In this document: positions 1 through 6,546 of the stretch, piece by piece
Layout: the number at the start of each line of letters is the position of its first letter
Numbering within the stretch: the stretch's first letter is position 1
From: an uncultured Brachyspira sp.
Lineage (GTDB): Bacteria > Spirochaetota > Brachyspiria > Brachyspirales > Brachyspiraceae
NCBI GenBank assembly: GCA_934725655.1
Contig: CAKVCJ010000015.1
Location: forward strand, 1 to 15,924
Length of the DNA: 15,924 bases
Direction: 5' to 3'
Notes under the pieces: generated by a model
The model's database searches: none
Told to the model about the DNA's origin: nothing
Seen by the model: the letters and a program-made list of their open reading frames with translations, nothing else
Translations under genes and position numbers: made by a program

Positions 1-103
1 TCGTTTTTCTATATATTAATTCTCGGCTCTATCGGCATAAACTTAAATTTGGTTTAGCATTTTTTTATTTTTTTTAATTTTTTTTTATTTTTTAAATAAT
101 TCA
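1..103. other. T-rich gap, no gene seen
   Basis: No coding frame, tRNA or clear terminator hairpin is visible here. Positions about 59-93 are almost pure T broken by single A's, an unusual homopolymer-like tract even for this A+T-rich DNA. It leads directly into the G+C-box repeat that begins at 104. It could be the decayed end of a neighbouring element or a U-tract belonging to something left of the window; I cannot tell. Confidence 0.4.
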
Positions 104-298
104 CCGCACGATGTGTAAAACAAAGTATGTTAATAAAGTTAGAATAAAAATTTTATTATGTTTTTATGTTTATCTCACGTGCGGTTTCAGGACTTTAAAA
201 TTTAAAAAAGCTTGGGCGGGATGCTTATAATTTTTAGTTTATCAATAAGAATAATGAAAGCTATATTTTTATTTAAGCAACAAATATAAAGGGCGGGG
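104..298 (+). repeat. G+C-box intergenic repeat, copy 1
   Basis: Four short G+C-rich boxes sit in otherwise A+T-only DNA. CCGCACG at 104-110 is the exact inverse of CGTGCGG at 178-184 (67 bases between them). GGGCGGG follows at 214-220 and GGGCGGGG at 291-298, the last preceded by ATAAA. The same boxes in the same order and spacing recur at 14473-14666, while the sequence between them has diverged. The seven-base arms could form a stem closing a 67-base A+T-rich loop. The GGGCGGG boxes have no CCCGCCC partner inside the element. It could be a structured RNA, a protein-binding element or a small non-autonomous repeat; function unknown. Confidence 0.75.
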
Positions 299-331
299 TA
301 TGTAATAAAAAGTAGTAGCTTTTTTTATTGT

Positions 332-357
332 TATATTGTATAATTAATCACAATATA
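332..357 (+). promoter_or_regulatory. candidate promoter -10 with operator-like inverted repeat
   Basis: TATATTGT (332-339) and ACAATATA (350-357) form a perfect 8-bp inverted repeat with a 10-bp spacer. A TATAAT at 339-344 lies inside it, preceded by TG. No good -35 hexamer is visible at 16-18 bases upstream. The arrangement fits a dimeric repressor covering the -10 of the lipoprotein gene at 398. In DNA this A+T-rich a chance palindrome is possible. Confidence 0.4.
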
Positions 358-397
358 TGGTTTTATTGTAAATATAATTTACCAAAAAAGATACAAA

Positions 398-1336
398 ATG
401 ATAAAAAAATTACAATATTTGTTCTTAGCTGCTTTAATATTTACAGTCATCGCTTGCGGAAGTAAAGCAAATAATACTACAAACCCAAATAATTCTAACG
501 AGGATGCAGCAGTAGTCAATAATGGTTTAGATAATAATAATGATATAATAGAAGTAAACAAAATGAATGCTTCTCCTTATACAGTAAAAGGTATCGATTC
601 TAAGTATAATGGTGTTTGGAATTTTTTTAATACAGATGAAACAGGAAACAAATCTATTAATATTACTATAGAAGATGGAGGAATAAGCGGTTTAGTAATA
701 TCAAATAATAAAGTAAAAAACAATACTATAAGTTTTAAAAAAGATGATATTTACAGCAAGCCAACAAAAGAAGATAATCAATATTATAATCATAGATATT
801 TTGGATATATAGTTAGCGATGGTAATTGGGTTGGTGAGATACATTTACCTATATATGATGAAACAGTGGGGCATGTTTATATAAGAAATAGAAATAATAA
901 TGATTTAATAGTTGGAATTATAGATAAATCATCTGGTGAGAGAGAAGGCATAAATGAAGCTTTTTATGGAACTAGAGTTAACGATGAAAATGGTATAAAA
1001 AGAACTTTAATTATTGATAAAAATTTTGTTACATATAGTGAAAATGATATTACAAAAATAAAAATACCTTCATGTTTTTTTGAGGGAAGTTCTATTCAAA
1101 GCGGAACTATAGATGAATATACTATATTTCAAGGATTATTGTATAGCGGTGTTTGGATTAATGCTTTAAATGCGGAAAACAGCAGCATATTACCTAGTTT
1201 ATATTTTGAATATTATGATTATAATTACATATTTGATATAACATTAGGAAGTGATAACATACCTATTTCTGCTGTATACAATAAAAAACAAACTACTGTT
1301 TCACCAGGAGATATTTTGTATAGAAAAATAAAATAA
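398..1336 (+). CDS. Asn-rich lipoprotein of unknown function
   Basis: The 312-residue product starts with a short basic stretch, a hydrophobic segment and the lipobox V-I-A-C, so Cys20 should be lipidated by the Lgt/Lsp pathway and the protein anchored in a spirochaete membrane. Residues about 24-57 are Asn/Asp-rich low complexity, a likely flexible tether. The rest, about 58-312, looks like a beta-rich globular domain. A G-V-W motif occurs twice, near residues 71 and 252 (Y-N-G-V-W-N and Y-S-G-V-W-I), which may mark two related sub-domains. I do not recognise the family. There is no strong Shine-Dalgarno (only an A-rich AAAAAAG). The start is chosen because the signal peptide begins there. 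It is monocistronic: candidate promoter at 339 and a hairpin terminator at 1364. Confidence 0.85.
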   Translation: MIKKLQYLFLAALIFTVIACGSKANNTTNPNNSNEDAAVVNNGLDNNNDIIEVNKMNASPYTVKGIDSKYNGVWNFFNTDETGNKSINITIEDGGISGLVISNNKVKNNTISFKKDDIYSKPTKEDNQYYNHRYFGYIVSDGNWVGEIHLPIYDETVGHVYIRNRNNNDLIVGIIDKSSGEREGINEAFYGTRVNDENGIKRTLIIDKNFVTYSENDITKIKIPSCFFEGSSIQSGTIDEYTIFQGLLYSGVWINALNAENSSILPSLYFEYYDYNYIFDITLGSDNIPISAVYNKKQTTVSPGDILYRKIK

Positions 1337-1348
1337 TTCATTATTATA

Positions 1349-1411
1349 CTAATATAATATTAGATGCTTTAAATAAAAATGTAAAAGTTTTTTATTTAAA
1401 GCATTTTTATT
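1349..1411 (+). terminator. intrinsic terminator after the lipoprotein gene, with abutting palindrome
   Basis: A 16-bp perfect stem (ATGCTTTAAATAAAAA at 1364-1379 pairing with 1389-1404) closes a 9-base loop and is followed by a T-rich tail (TTTTATTTTTA). Immediately before it, 1349-1363 is a separate perfect palindrome, CTAATAT-A-ATATTAG. The main hairpin is A+T-rich with only one G-C/C-G pair cluster near its base, normal for this genome. It separates the lipoprotein gene from the hydrolase gene at 1463. Confidence 0.8.
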
Positions 1412-1462
1412 TTTAAACGACAATAAAAACGATACTCTAAATATAAAGTTGGCTTATAATAG

Positions 1463-2707
1463 ATGAAAAAAATAAAAAATATAATTATACTATTGATTAT
1501 TAGCATTAATTCCCTTCTTGCTAACAATTTCAAGGTAATATCAAGACAAGGCGAAGCTTCTGTCATTGTAAATAAAGAGCATTCTGATATAGACATAAAA
1601 AAAAGTTTTCCTGATGATTATTTTTCGATATCCACAAAAGAATCATCATATATGGTTATAGATAATGGGGAGAAGTCCATAATATTAATGCCTGAGTCCA
1701 AATTAACTTTTCAAGATAATAAATTCACACTTCATTCTGGATATATATACATAAAGAGCAAACATAATGACGAAGTAAAAATCACTCTAACTAAAGATGA
1801 TAAAGCATATGGCTTCAAAGGGAAATCATTTGCTATAATTTCTTATAATAATGATATGACAGTATTAAGCCATAATAATGCAGTAAAAATAGAGCCTGTT
1901 CAATCTTTAGGCATATCATATTATTTAGAGCCTTTTAATAAAACATTAATAAACTCTTCTATGAATGGCCCTTACAATGTTAATGAGAATGAAAAGACTT
2001 TATTAGAAAATGTATCAAGACAATTAGAAATAGAAATGAATGACCATTTAAATGAGGGGATAGAGAGATATAATTTTAATATATTAGAAGGCACTAAAAA
2101 TGAAACTACAATATATAGAATAGTACATCCCAAAAAAGGACCTAATGTATTTTTAATAGTACCCCACGGCAATGAAAGAGTTGGTACAGATGTAGCTATA
2201 GAGAGACTTAATATGCCTATAAAAAAGGGAAGTTTAACTATAATACCTATAGCAGTACCGGAGGCTTATAGATTAAATACTCGAGCTATAGAGGGTCAAG
2301 ATATTAATAACAGATTTTTTAACAAAAAGATTAACCGAACAGATACGGATAAATTAGCCCAAAAATATATGGAAATGCTTGATGAATATGATATAGATGT
2401 TGTGCTTACACTTCATGAAGGTAATGGTTTTAAAGAGTTTTTTGGGGATTCTATTATATATGACAGCAGAAAGTTAGATGATAATGTTAAAAAGGTTCTT
2501 GATAATATTAATTCAAGAATAGAGCCTATGAAGTTTAAATTCAAACAGATGTATTATCCAATGCCTACAACTATAACCTATTATGCTGCAGAAAAAGGAA
2601 TAGAAGCTTACGGCATAGAACTTACACGTAATTTAGATTATGATAAAAAAAGAATAATCATGCATACCATATTAAATGAGTTTTTTAAAATATATGGCTT
2701 AGAATAG
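1463..2707 (+). CDS. exported M14-type zinc hydrolase (AstE/AspA-like) with FecR-like N-terminal region
   Basis: The 414-residue product has a signal peptide (about 1-20, ending S-L-L-A). Residues about 23-145 resemble a FecR-type beta domain: V-I-S-R-Q-G-E-A-S-V, then I-S-T-K, D-N-G-E, L-H-S-G-Y-I and F-K-G-K-S-F, spaced as in that fold. Residues about 205-410 carry M14 carboxypeptidase / succinylglutamate desuccinylase-type zinc motifs: P-H-G-N-E (His235, Glu238), D-I-N-N-R-F (Asn283, Arg284, compare the D-L-N-R of the family), T-L-H-E (His318) and G-I-E-L-T (Glu386, candidate catalytic acid). The family cleaves C-terminal amino acids or N-acyl groups; with export, a peptidoglycan-peptide or small periplasmic substrate is plausible inference. 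No Shine-Dalgarno precedes the ATG, but the signal peptide fixes the start. Confidence 0.8.
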   Translation: MKKIKNIIILLIISINSLLANNFKVISRQGEASVIVNKEHSDIDIKKSFPDDYFSISTKESSYMVIDNGEKSIILMPESKLTFQDNKFTLHSGYIYIKSKHNDEVKITLTKDDKAYGFKGKSFAIISYNNDMTVLSHNNAVKIEPVQSLGISYYLEPFNKTLINSSMNGPYNVNENEKTLLENVSRQLEIEMNDHLNEGIERYNFNILEGTKNETTIYRIVHPKKGPNVFLIVPHGNERVGTDVAIERLNMPIKKGSLTIIPIAVPEAYRLNTRAIEGQDINNRFFNKKINRTDTDKLAQKYMEMLDEYDIDVVLTLHEGNGFKEFFGDSIIYDSRKLDDNVKKVLDNINSRIEPMKFKFKQMYYPMPTTITYYAAEKGIEAYGIELTRNLDYDKKRIIMHTILNEFFKIYGLE

Positions 2708-2710
2708 AAA

Positions 2711-2738
2711 TTGTATTTAATTTGTTATAATATATAAT
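2711..2738 (+). promoter_or_regulatory. sigma70-type promoter for the membrane protein gene
   Basis: TTGTAT (2711-2716) and TATAAT (2733-2738) are separated by 16 bases, in the 58-base gap after the hydrolase gene. No terminator hairpin precedes it, so read-through from the hydrolase gene is also possible. Confidence 0.5.
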
Positions 2739-2765
2739 GTAGTATTATTTTATTTAAGGATTATT

Positions 2766-3536
2766 ATGCTGTCATTAAGAAAAGCATTAGAAAAAAAAGA
2801 TTTTGAAGTAGTAGATTTATTTACTTTGTCATTTTCGCTTTTTAGACATAATTTTGTGAATTTTTTATTAGTTGGATTTTTATGTGCAATGCCTGCAATC
2901 ATCATAACTGTATATTTCCCTCCTACTATATTTGACCCTGCAAAAATGCAAACCCCTAAAGATATTATTAATTGGTTTCAAAATGAAGTTAATGAAGGAT
3001 TTTATATTAATTTATTCTTATCTTGGTTTTTAGATATTATCTCTACAGCTTCTATTGCATTATTAGTAGAAGGCTTAATTTATGATAAGATTAGAACAGC
3101 TTCTTATGCAATAGTAAAAACTTTGCAAATGATAATTCCAATATTAATAACTTCTATCATCACAATAATTATATATTTACTTGGTTTTTCTTTCTTTATA
3201 TTTCCAGGAATAGTGCTTATGGTTTTATTCATGTTCACTATAAACATATGTGCCTTAAGACATACTTGGGGTATAGATGCTATTAAATATTCTTTTTCTT
3301 TAGTAAAGCCTAAATTTTTTAAATCATTATCTATGCTTGCTTTTATAGTATTATTTCAAAATGTACTTGTGATTACTTTCCCATCTGCACCAATGGATAC
3401 GAGAGAGGGTGTGTTATATTATTTCATATCCATGATAATACTATATTTCTTTGACACTTATTTTAAAATATTAATCACTCTTTATTTCTTAAATAGAGAT
3501 TTTGTTACTAATGCAGAATTAGATGATGATATTTAA
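2766..3536 (+). CDS. polytopic inner-membrane protein, YciC/DUF975-like
   Basis: The 256-residue product has about six hydrophobic segments, near residues 30-50, 80-104, 122-140, 142-164, 188-206 and 217-240, with a cytoplasmic-looking acidic tail. The stretch F-P-G-I-V-L (146-151), followed by A-L-R-H-T-W-G-I-D-A-I-K-Y-S-F-S-L-V-K (163-181), matches a pattern I know from bacterial YciC/DUF975-type proteins: a Pro-Gly break in a helix, then A-(I/L)-x-x-S-x-x-L. Biochemical function of that group is not established. AAGGA at 2756-2760 precedes the ATG by 5 bases. It has its own candidate promoter at 2711. Its stop codon overlaps that of the convergent gene on the other strand. Confidence 0.8.
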   Translation: MLSLRKALEKKDFEVVDLFTLSFSLFRHNFVNFLLVGFLCAMPAIIITVYFPPTIFDPAKMQTPKDIINWFQNEVNEGFYINLFLSWFLDIISTASIALLVEGLIYDKIRTASYAIVKTLQMIIPILITSIITIIIYLLGFSFFIFPGIVLMVLFMFTINICALRHTWGIDAIKYSFSLVKPKFFKSLSMLAFIVLFQNVLVITFPSAPMDTREGVLYYFISMIILYFFDTYFKILITLYFLNRDFVTNAELDDDI

Positions 3537-4447
3537 TCTTTTATTATATCATTAATTTTCTCTTCTAAGTTTTGAAAATTAGATTCTAATAAATAGTATC
3601 TATTATTATCATTCAATAATTCTATTTCATAATTATCTGTCTTAGAATATATATTATAACTTACTGTTTTATTATCTGATAAATATATCTCTATTTTATA
3701 TAATAAATTAGATTTTGTTTGAGCATTATCTTTTATAAGCCCATCTGCTTCAAGGTTAGCAATAGAATATAAAGAAGTATATATATCATCTTGATTAACA
3801 TTTTTATTATTCCAAGTTTTAGTCCAATTAGTAGAATCAGTTTTTTCTAAAGTATATGAATTATTATTATATGATATTGTTATTTTATTTATATCATCAA
3901 TTTTGAGAGATGATATAGTTTTATTTATTAAATCATCTTCAGTTTTATCAAATATATCTTTAGGGTTAATAGGAGTATTTCCAATCAAATAAACATTTTT
4001 ATCATTATTAATTTGAGCATATACTAAATTTCCAAAATTAGCCTTCATACCAAATTTTATATTTCTCACCTCTTTAGACGAAGAATCTTTTGCTTTTACA
4101 ATCAAAGCTTCGTTATCTGCGAGGCTGTATTTATCTAATACTTCGCTGCTTCCTCTGGATAATAATTCAACTGGCTGTATATTATTGAATGCATTAGTTA
4201 TTGATTCTATCGTTTTAACATCAGCATTATATTTATCATTTACTATCCATTTATCATCATTAAATTTTATTGTAATAGTTTCATTGCCGTTTCTTGTAAT
4301 AGTGATTTCGCTTAATTGAGTATTAATAGTTTTAAATTGAGGCAGAGAATAGCCTTTATTTTTTAATGTAATTGTGAGTATTAAAATTATTGCTAAAACT
4401 ACTACTATAGAAGAGAGTATTATATATTTCTTTTGAATGTTCGCCAT
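3533..4447 (-). CDS. DUF4340-like membrane-anchored protein
   Basis: The product is 304 residues from the ATG at 4447. A longer frame begins at an ATG at 4462, but GGAG (4460-4457) lies inside that extension at 9 bases from the 4447 ATG, so the shorter start is preferred. Residues about 8-28 form one transmembrane anchor. The exported part matches DUF4340 as I know it: a W-I-V-N-D segment, then D-V-K-T-I-E-S-I-T-N-A-F, L-S-R-G and K-Y-S-L, then F-G-M-K and V-Y-L-I-G. DUF4340 proteins are often found beside GldG-like ABC-transporter components, but no such genes are adjacent here, so the role is unknown. It is transcribed alone from a good promoter at 4480-4507. Confidence 0.8.
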   Translation of the reverse strand: MANIQKKYIILSSIVVVLAIILILTITLKNKGYSLPQFKTINTQLSEITITRNGNETITIKFNDDKWIVNDKYNADVKTIESITNAFNNIQPVELLSRGSSEVLDKYSLADNEALIVKAKDSSSKEVRNIKFGMKANFGNLVYAQINNDKNVYLIGNTPINPKDIFDKTEDDLINKTISSLKIDDINKITISYNNNSYTLEKTDSTNWTKTWNNKNVNQDDIYTSLYSIANLEADGLIKDNAQTKSNLLYKIEIYLSDNKTVSYNIYSKTDNYEIELLNDNNRYYLLESNFQNLEEKINDIIKD

Positions 4448-4479
4448 CAAATAATTCTCCATTTTTAAATTTAGAATTT

Positions 4480-4507
4480 ATTATACAGAAATAAAGAAAA
4501 TTGTAAA
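4480..4507 (-). promoter_or_regulatory. sigma70-type promoter for the DUF4340-like gene
   Basis: Read on the minus strand, TTTACA (4507-4502), a 16-base spacer and TATAAT (4485-4480) are followed by the GGAG and ATG of the gene about 20-40 bases on. Five of six and six of six bases match the consensus hexamers. Confidence 0.65.
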
Positions 4508-4534
4508 GCATTTAGAAATGCATTATATTTATAA

Positions 4535-4662
4535 TATATAGTAAAAATTTTTAAGTTTGTCAAAAATACAATTTTAAATTTGGGTTATTTGCAGGGACTA
4601 GCCCCCGGGAATAAAAAAACATAAAAATATTTTTTGATAGACTTAAAAATTGTTACTATATA
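4535..4662. repeat. long imperfect inverted repeat with G+C-rich centre
   Basis: The arm at 4535-4566 matches the reverse complement of 4631-4662 at 29 of 32 positions. Between them is a 64-base segment holding the near-palindrome GGGACTAGCCCC (4594-4605), one base short of perfect, which runs into CCCGGG. The right arm also contains the perfect palindrome TTACTATATAGTAA (4653-4666). There is no U-tract after either orientation of the core, so it is not an ordinary terminator. It looks like a miniature inverted-repeat element or a long hairpin; no target-site duplication is obvious. Confidence 0.65.
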
Positions 4663-4681
4663 GTAAAACAATTATTTTCTG

Positions 4682-4757
4682 TCAACTTTTTCCCATAGCT
4701 TACGCGGTGCGGACTTCGTCAAAGTTTTCGCCCTACGGGCACGCTTCGCGAAAGTGC
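4682..4757 (-). repeat. second intergenic repeat family, long copy
   Basis: Read on the minus strand this holds CTTTGACGAAGTC (4724-4712), GCACCGCGTAA and GAAAAAGTTGA (4692-4682). These blocks recur on the plus strand at 14376-14417. The copy here has an extra part at 4725-4757 with two small hairpins, GCCC-TAC-GGGC (4730-4740) and a GCAC/GTGC stem around TTCGCGAA (4739-4757). It is strikingly G+C-rich against its surroundings and abuts the inverted-repeat element at 4535-4662. No reading frame is supported. Confidence 0.65.
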
Positions 4758-4856
4758 AAGGAAAAAATTATATAAAAAGCATAGTAATTATCATTTATAT
4801 ATATACATCACAAATTTAAGATAAAATATAAATCTAATATAGTTATAAAAACTTAC

Positions 4857-4885
4857 TTGATAAAAGTCTAATTTATTGTTAATAT
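4857..4885 (+). promoter_or_regulatory. candidate fabD promoter
   Basis: TTGATA (4857-4862) and TAATAT (4880-4885) are spaced by 17 bases. The -35 is part of an 18-base motif, AAAACTTACTTGATAAAA (4848-4865), which recurs with one change at 14426-14443. A competing TATAAT at 4892-4897 lacks a good -35. The transcript would have a leader of roughly 65 bases. Confidence 0.5.
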
Positions 4886-4957
4886 CTTGAATATAATTTA
4901 TAAATATCTGTAAACATAAAAAATTTAAATAAATTTATAAAAAGGAGAAGAATACTT

Positions 4958-5866
4958 ATGTCAATAGCATTTTTATTTCCAGGACAAGGCTCTCAAACTG
5001 TTGGAATGGGTAAATCTTTATACGACAATGTAGCAGAGTCTAAGGCTATATTTGATAAAGCTGCTAATATATTAGATGATGTAGATATTAAAGCATTATG
5101 TTTTGAAGGAACTGAAGAGGATTTAAAGAAAACAGAAAATACTCAGCCTGCTTTGGTTACTGTTGGTATGGCTGTTTATGAGGCTTTAAAAGCTAAAGGA
5201 ATAAAGGGAGAATATTTTGCAGGACACAGTTTAGGAGAGATTACTGCTCTTTCTGCCGCTGGATATATTTCTTTTGAAGATGCTGTAAAGATTGCGAGAA
5301 CAAGAGGGCTGCTTATGGCAAAAGCTGGTGCTGATGCTCATTATGGTATGGCTGCTGTACTTGGTTTAGATTATGACACTGTTTCTAAATGTATGCCTGA
5401 AAGCAAAGAGGTGGTTGCTGCTAATTACAACTTAAAAGACCAAATTGTTATATCAGGTTTGCTTAGTGCTATAGAAGCTGTTACACCTAAACTTCAAGAG
5501 GCTGGTGCTAAGAGGGTTATGCCTTTAAAAGTTTCTGGTGCTTTCCACTCACCTTTTATGAAGCCTGCCGCTGATGAACTTAAAAAATTCTTAGATAATG
5601 TTCAATTTAATAATAGCGGTAATAAGGTTTTATCTAATGTTACGGCAGATGTGCATAACTTTGATAATATAAAAGAAAACCTTTACAAACAAATGTTCTC
5701 TACTGTAAGATGGTATGACAGTATGATTAATCTTAAAAATAAAGGCGTTAATAAAATATATGAATGCGGACCTGGTAAGGTTTTAGTTGGTATGTCTAAA
5801 AAGATAGCTCCAGAAATAGAGGCTGTTTGCGTATTTGATAATGACTCTCTAAACTCAGTACAATAA
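4958..5866 (+). CDS. fabD: malonyl-CoA:acyl carrier protein transacylase
   Basis: FabD moves the malonyl group from malonyl-CoA to the acyl carrier protein in the cytoplasm, supplying the extender unit for type II fatty acid synthesis. The 302-residue length is normal. Motifs seen: F-P-G-Q-G-S-Q at 7-13, N-T-Q-P-A at 61-65, the nucleophile elbow G-H-S-L-G-E with Ser91, Arg116 in T-R-G, the catalytic His197 in A-F-H-S, and C-G-P-G-K-V-L near the C-terminus. AGGAG at 4943-4947 lies 10 bases before the ATG. It stands alone: no other fab gene or acpP is adjacent, unlike the usual fab cluster. It ends at the terminator at 5892-5921. Confidence 0.97.
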   Translation: MSIAFLFPGQGSQTVGMGKSLYDNVAESKAIFDKAANILDDVDIKALCFEGTEEDLKKTENTQPALVTVGMAVYEALKAKGIKGEYFAGHSLGEITALSAAGYISFEDAVKIARTRGLLMAKAGADAHYGMAAVLGLDYDTVSKCMPESKEVVAANYNLKDQIVISGLLSAIEAVTPKLQEAGAKRVMPLKVSGAFHSPFMKPAADELKKFLDNVQFNNSGNKVLSNVTADVHNFDNIKENLYKQMFSTVRWYDSMINLKNKGVNKIYECGPGKVLVGMSKKIAPEIEAVCVFDNDSLNSVQ

Positions 5867-5891
5867 AAATAATTTTTAAGTTTTTATAAAT

Positions 5892-5923
5892 AAAAAGGAG
5901 GCTTAAAAAAACCTCCTTTTTTT
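5892..5923. terminator. bidirectional terminator between fabD and ahpC
   Basis: AAAAAGGAGG (5892-5901) pairs with CCTCCTTTTT (5912-5921) around a 10-base loop. A T-run follows on the plus strand, and TTTTTATTTAT follows on the minus strand. It therefore serves the two convergent genes fabD (+) and ahpC (-). Confidence 0.9.
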
Positions 5924-5947
5924 ACTATATTTTAAAGGTTTAAATAA

Positions 5948-6511
5948 TTAGATTTTTCCAACCAAATCAATTCCTGGTTTCAAAGTTTTAGCACCTGGTT
6001 TCCATTTAGCAGGACAAACTTCGCCGCCATGTTCAGCTACATACTGAGCAGCTTGTACTTTACGAACTAATTCATTAGCATCTCTACCAATTCCCATATC
6101 ATGTACTTCATAAGCTTTAATTAAACCTTCTGGGTTAACAATAAAGCTTCCGCGTAAATCTTGTCCAGCTTCTTCTACAAATACTTCAAAGAATCTTCCT
6201 AATAATCCTGTTGGGTCTCCAAGCATAGTGTATTTTAAATTTTTAATAGTTGCTGAAGCATCTGCCCAAGCTTTGTGTACAAAATGTGTATCTGCAGATA
6301 CTGAATAAACTTCACAATTAATTTTTTTAAGTTCATCATAAACAGTACCTAAATCTTCTAATTCTGTAGGACATACAAAAGTAAAGTCTGCAGGATAGAA
6401 GAAAAATACACTCCATTTACCTAATACATCTTTTGTAGTAACTTCTTTAAACTCTCCATTTTGATAAGCATCAACTTTGAAATCTATAAGTTTTTTATTG
6501 ATTAAACTCAT
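5948..6511 (-). CDS. ahpC: alkyl hydroperoxide reductase C, typical 2-Cys peroxiredoxin
   Basis: AhpC reduces hydrogen peroxide and organic peroxides in the cytoplasm through a cysteine sulfenic acid intermediate. From the ATG at 6511 the protein is 187 residues, the standard AhpC length. A longer frame reaches 6550, but AGGAG sits 7 bases before the 6511 ATG, so that start is chosen. Motifs seen: F-Y-P-A-D-F-T-F-V-C-P-T-E with peroxidatic Cys47, Pro40, Thr44, Arg120 in L-R-G, and resolving Cys166 in G-E-V-C-P-A-K-W. The C-terminal tail is of AhpC type. No ahpF or other reductase gene is adjacent, so its electron donor is encoded elsewhere. A strong promoter lies at 6547-6575. Confidence 0.95.
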   Translation of the reverse strand: MSLINKKLIDFKVDAYQNGEFKEVTTKDVLGKWSVFFFYPADFTFVCPTELEDLGTVYDELKKINCEVYSVSADTHFVHKAWADASATIKNLKYTMLGDPTGLLGRFFEVFVEEAGQDLRGSFIVNPEGLIKAYEVHDMGIGRDANELVRKVQAAQYVAEHGGEVCPAKWKPGAKTLKPGIDLVGKI

Positions 6512-6546
6512 TATAAACTCCTTTTTATTTATGTTTGTATACTCTA

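Noticed and set aside
1972..2172. Minus-strand frame inside the M14-type hydrolase gene
   Set aside because: It overlaps the zinc-motif region of a clear gene and has no independent support.
4508..4521. GCATTT-AG-AAATGC hairpin upstream of the DUF4340-like gene
   Set aside because: The loop would be only two to four bases and the stem is short; no U-tract, and the overlap with the promoter -35 makes a terminator unlikely.
4591..4610. Intrinsic terminator at GGGACTAGCCCC
   Set aside because: There is no T-run after it on either strand; it is better explained as the core of the inverted-repeat element.
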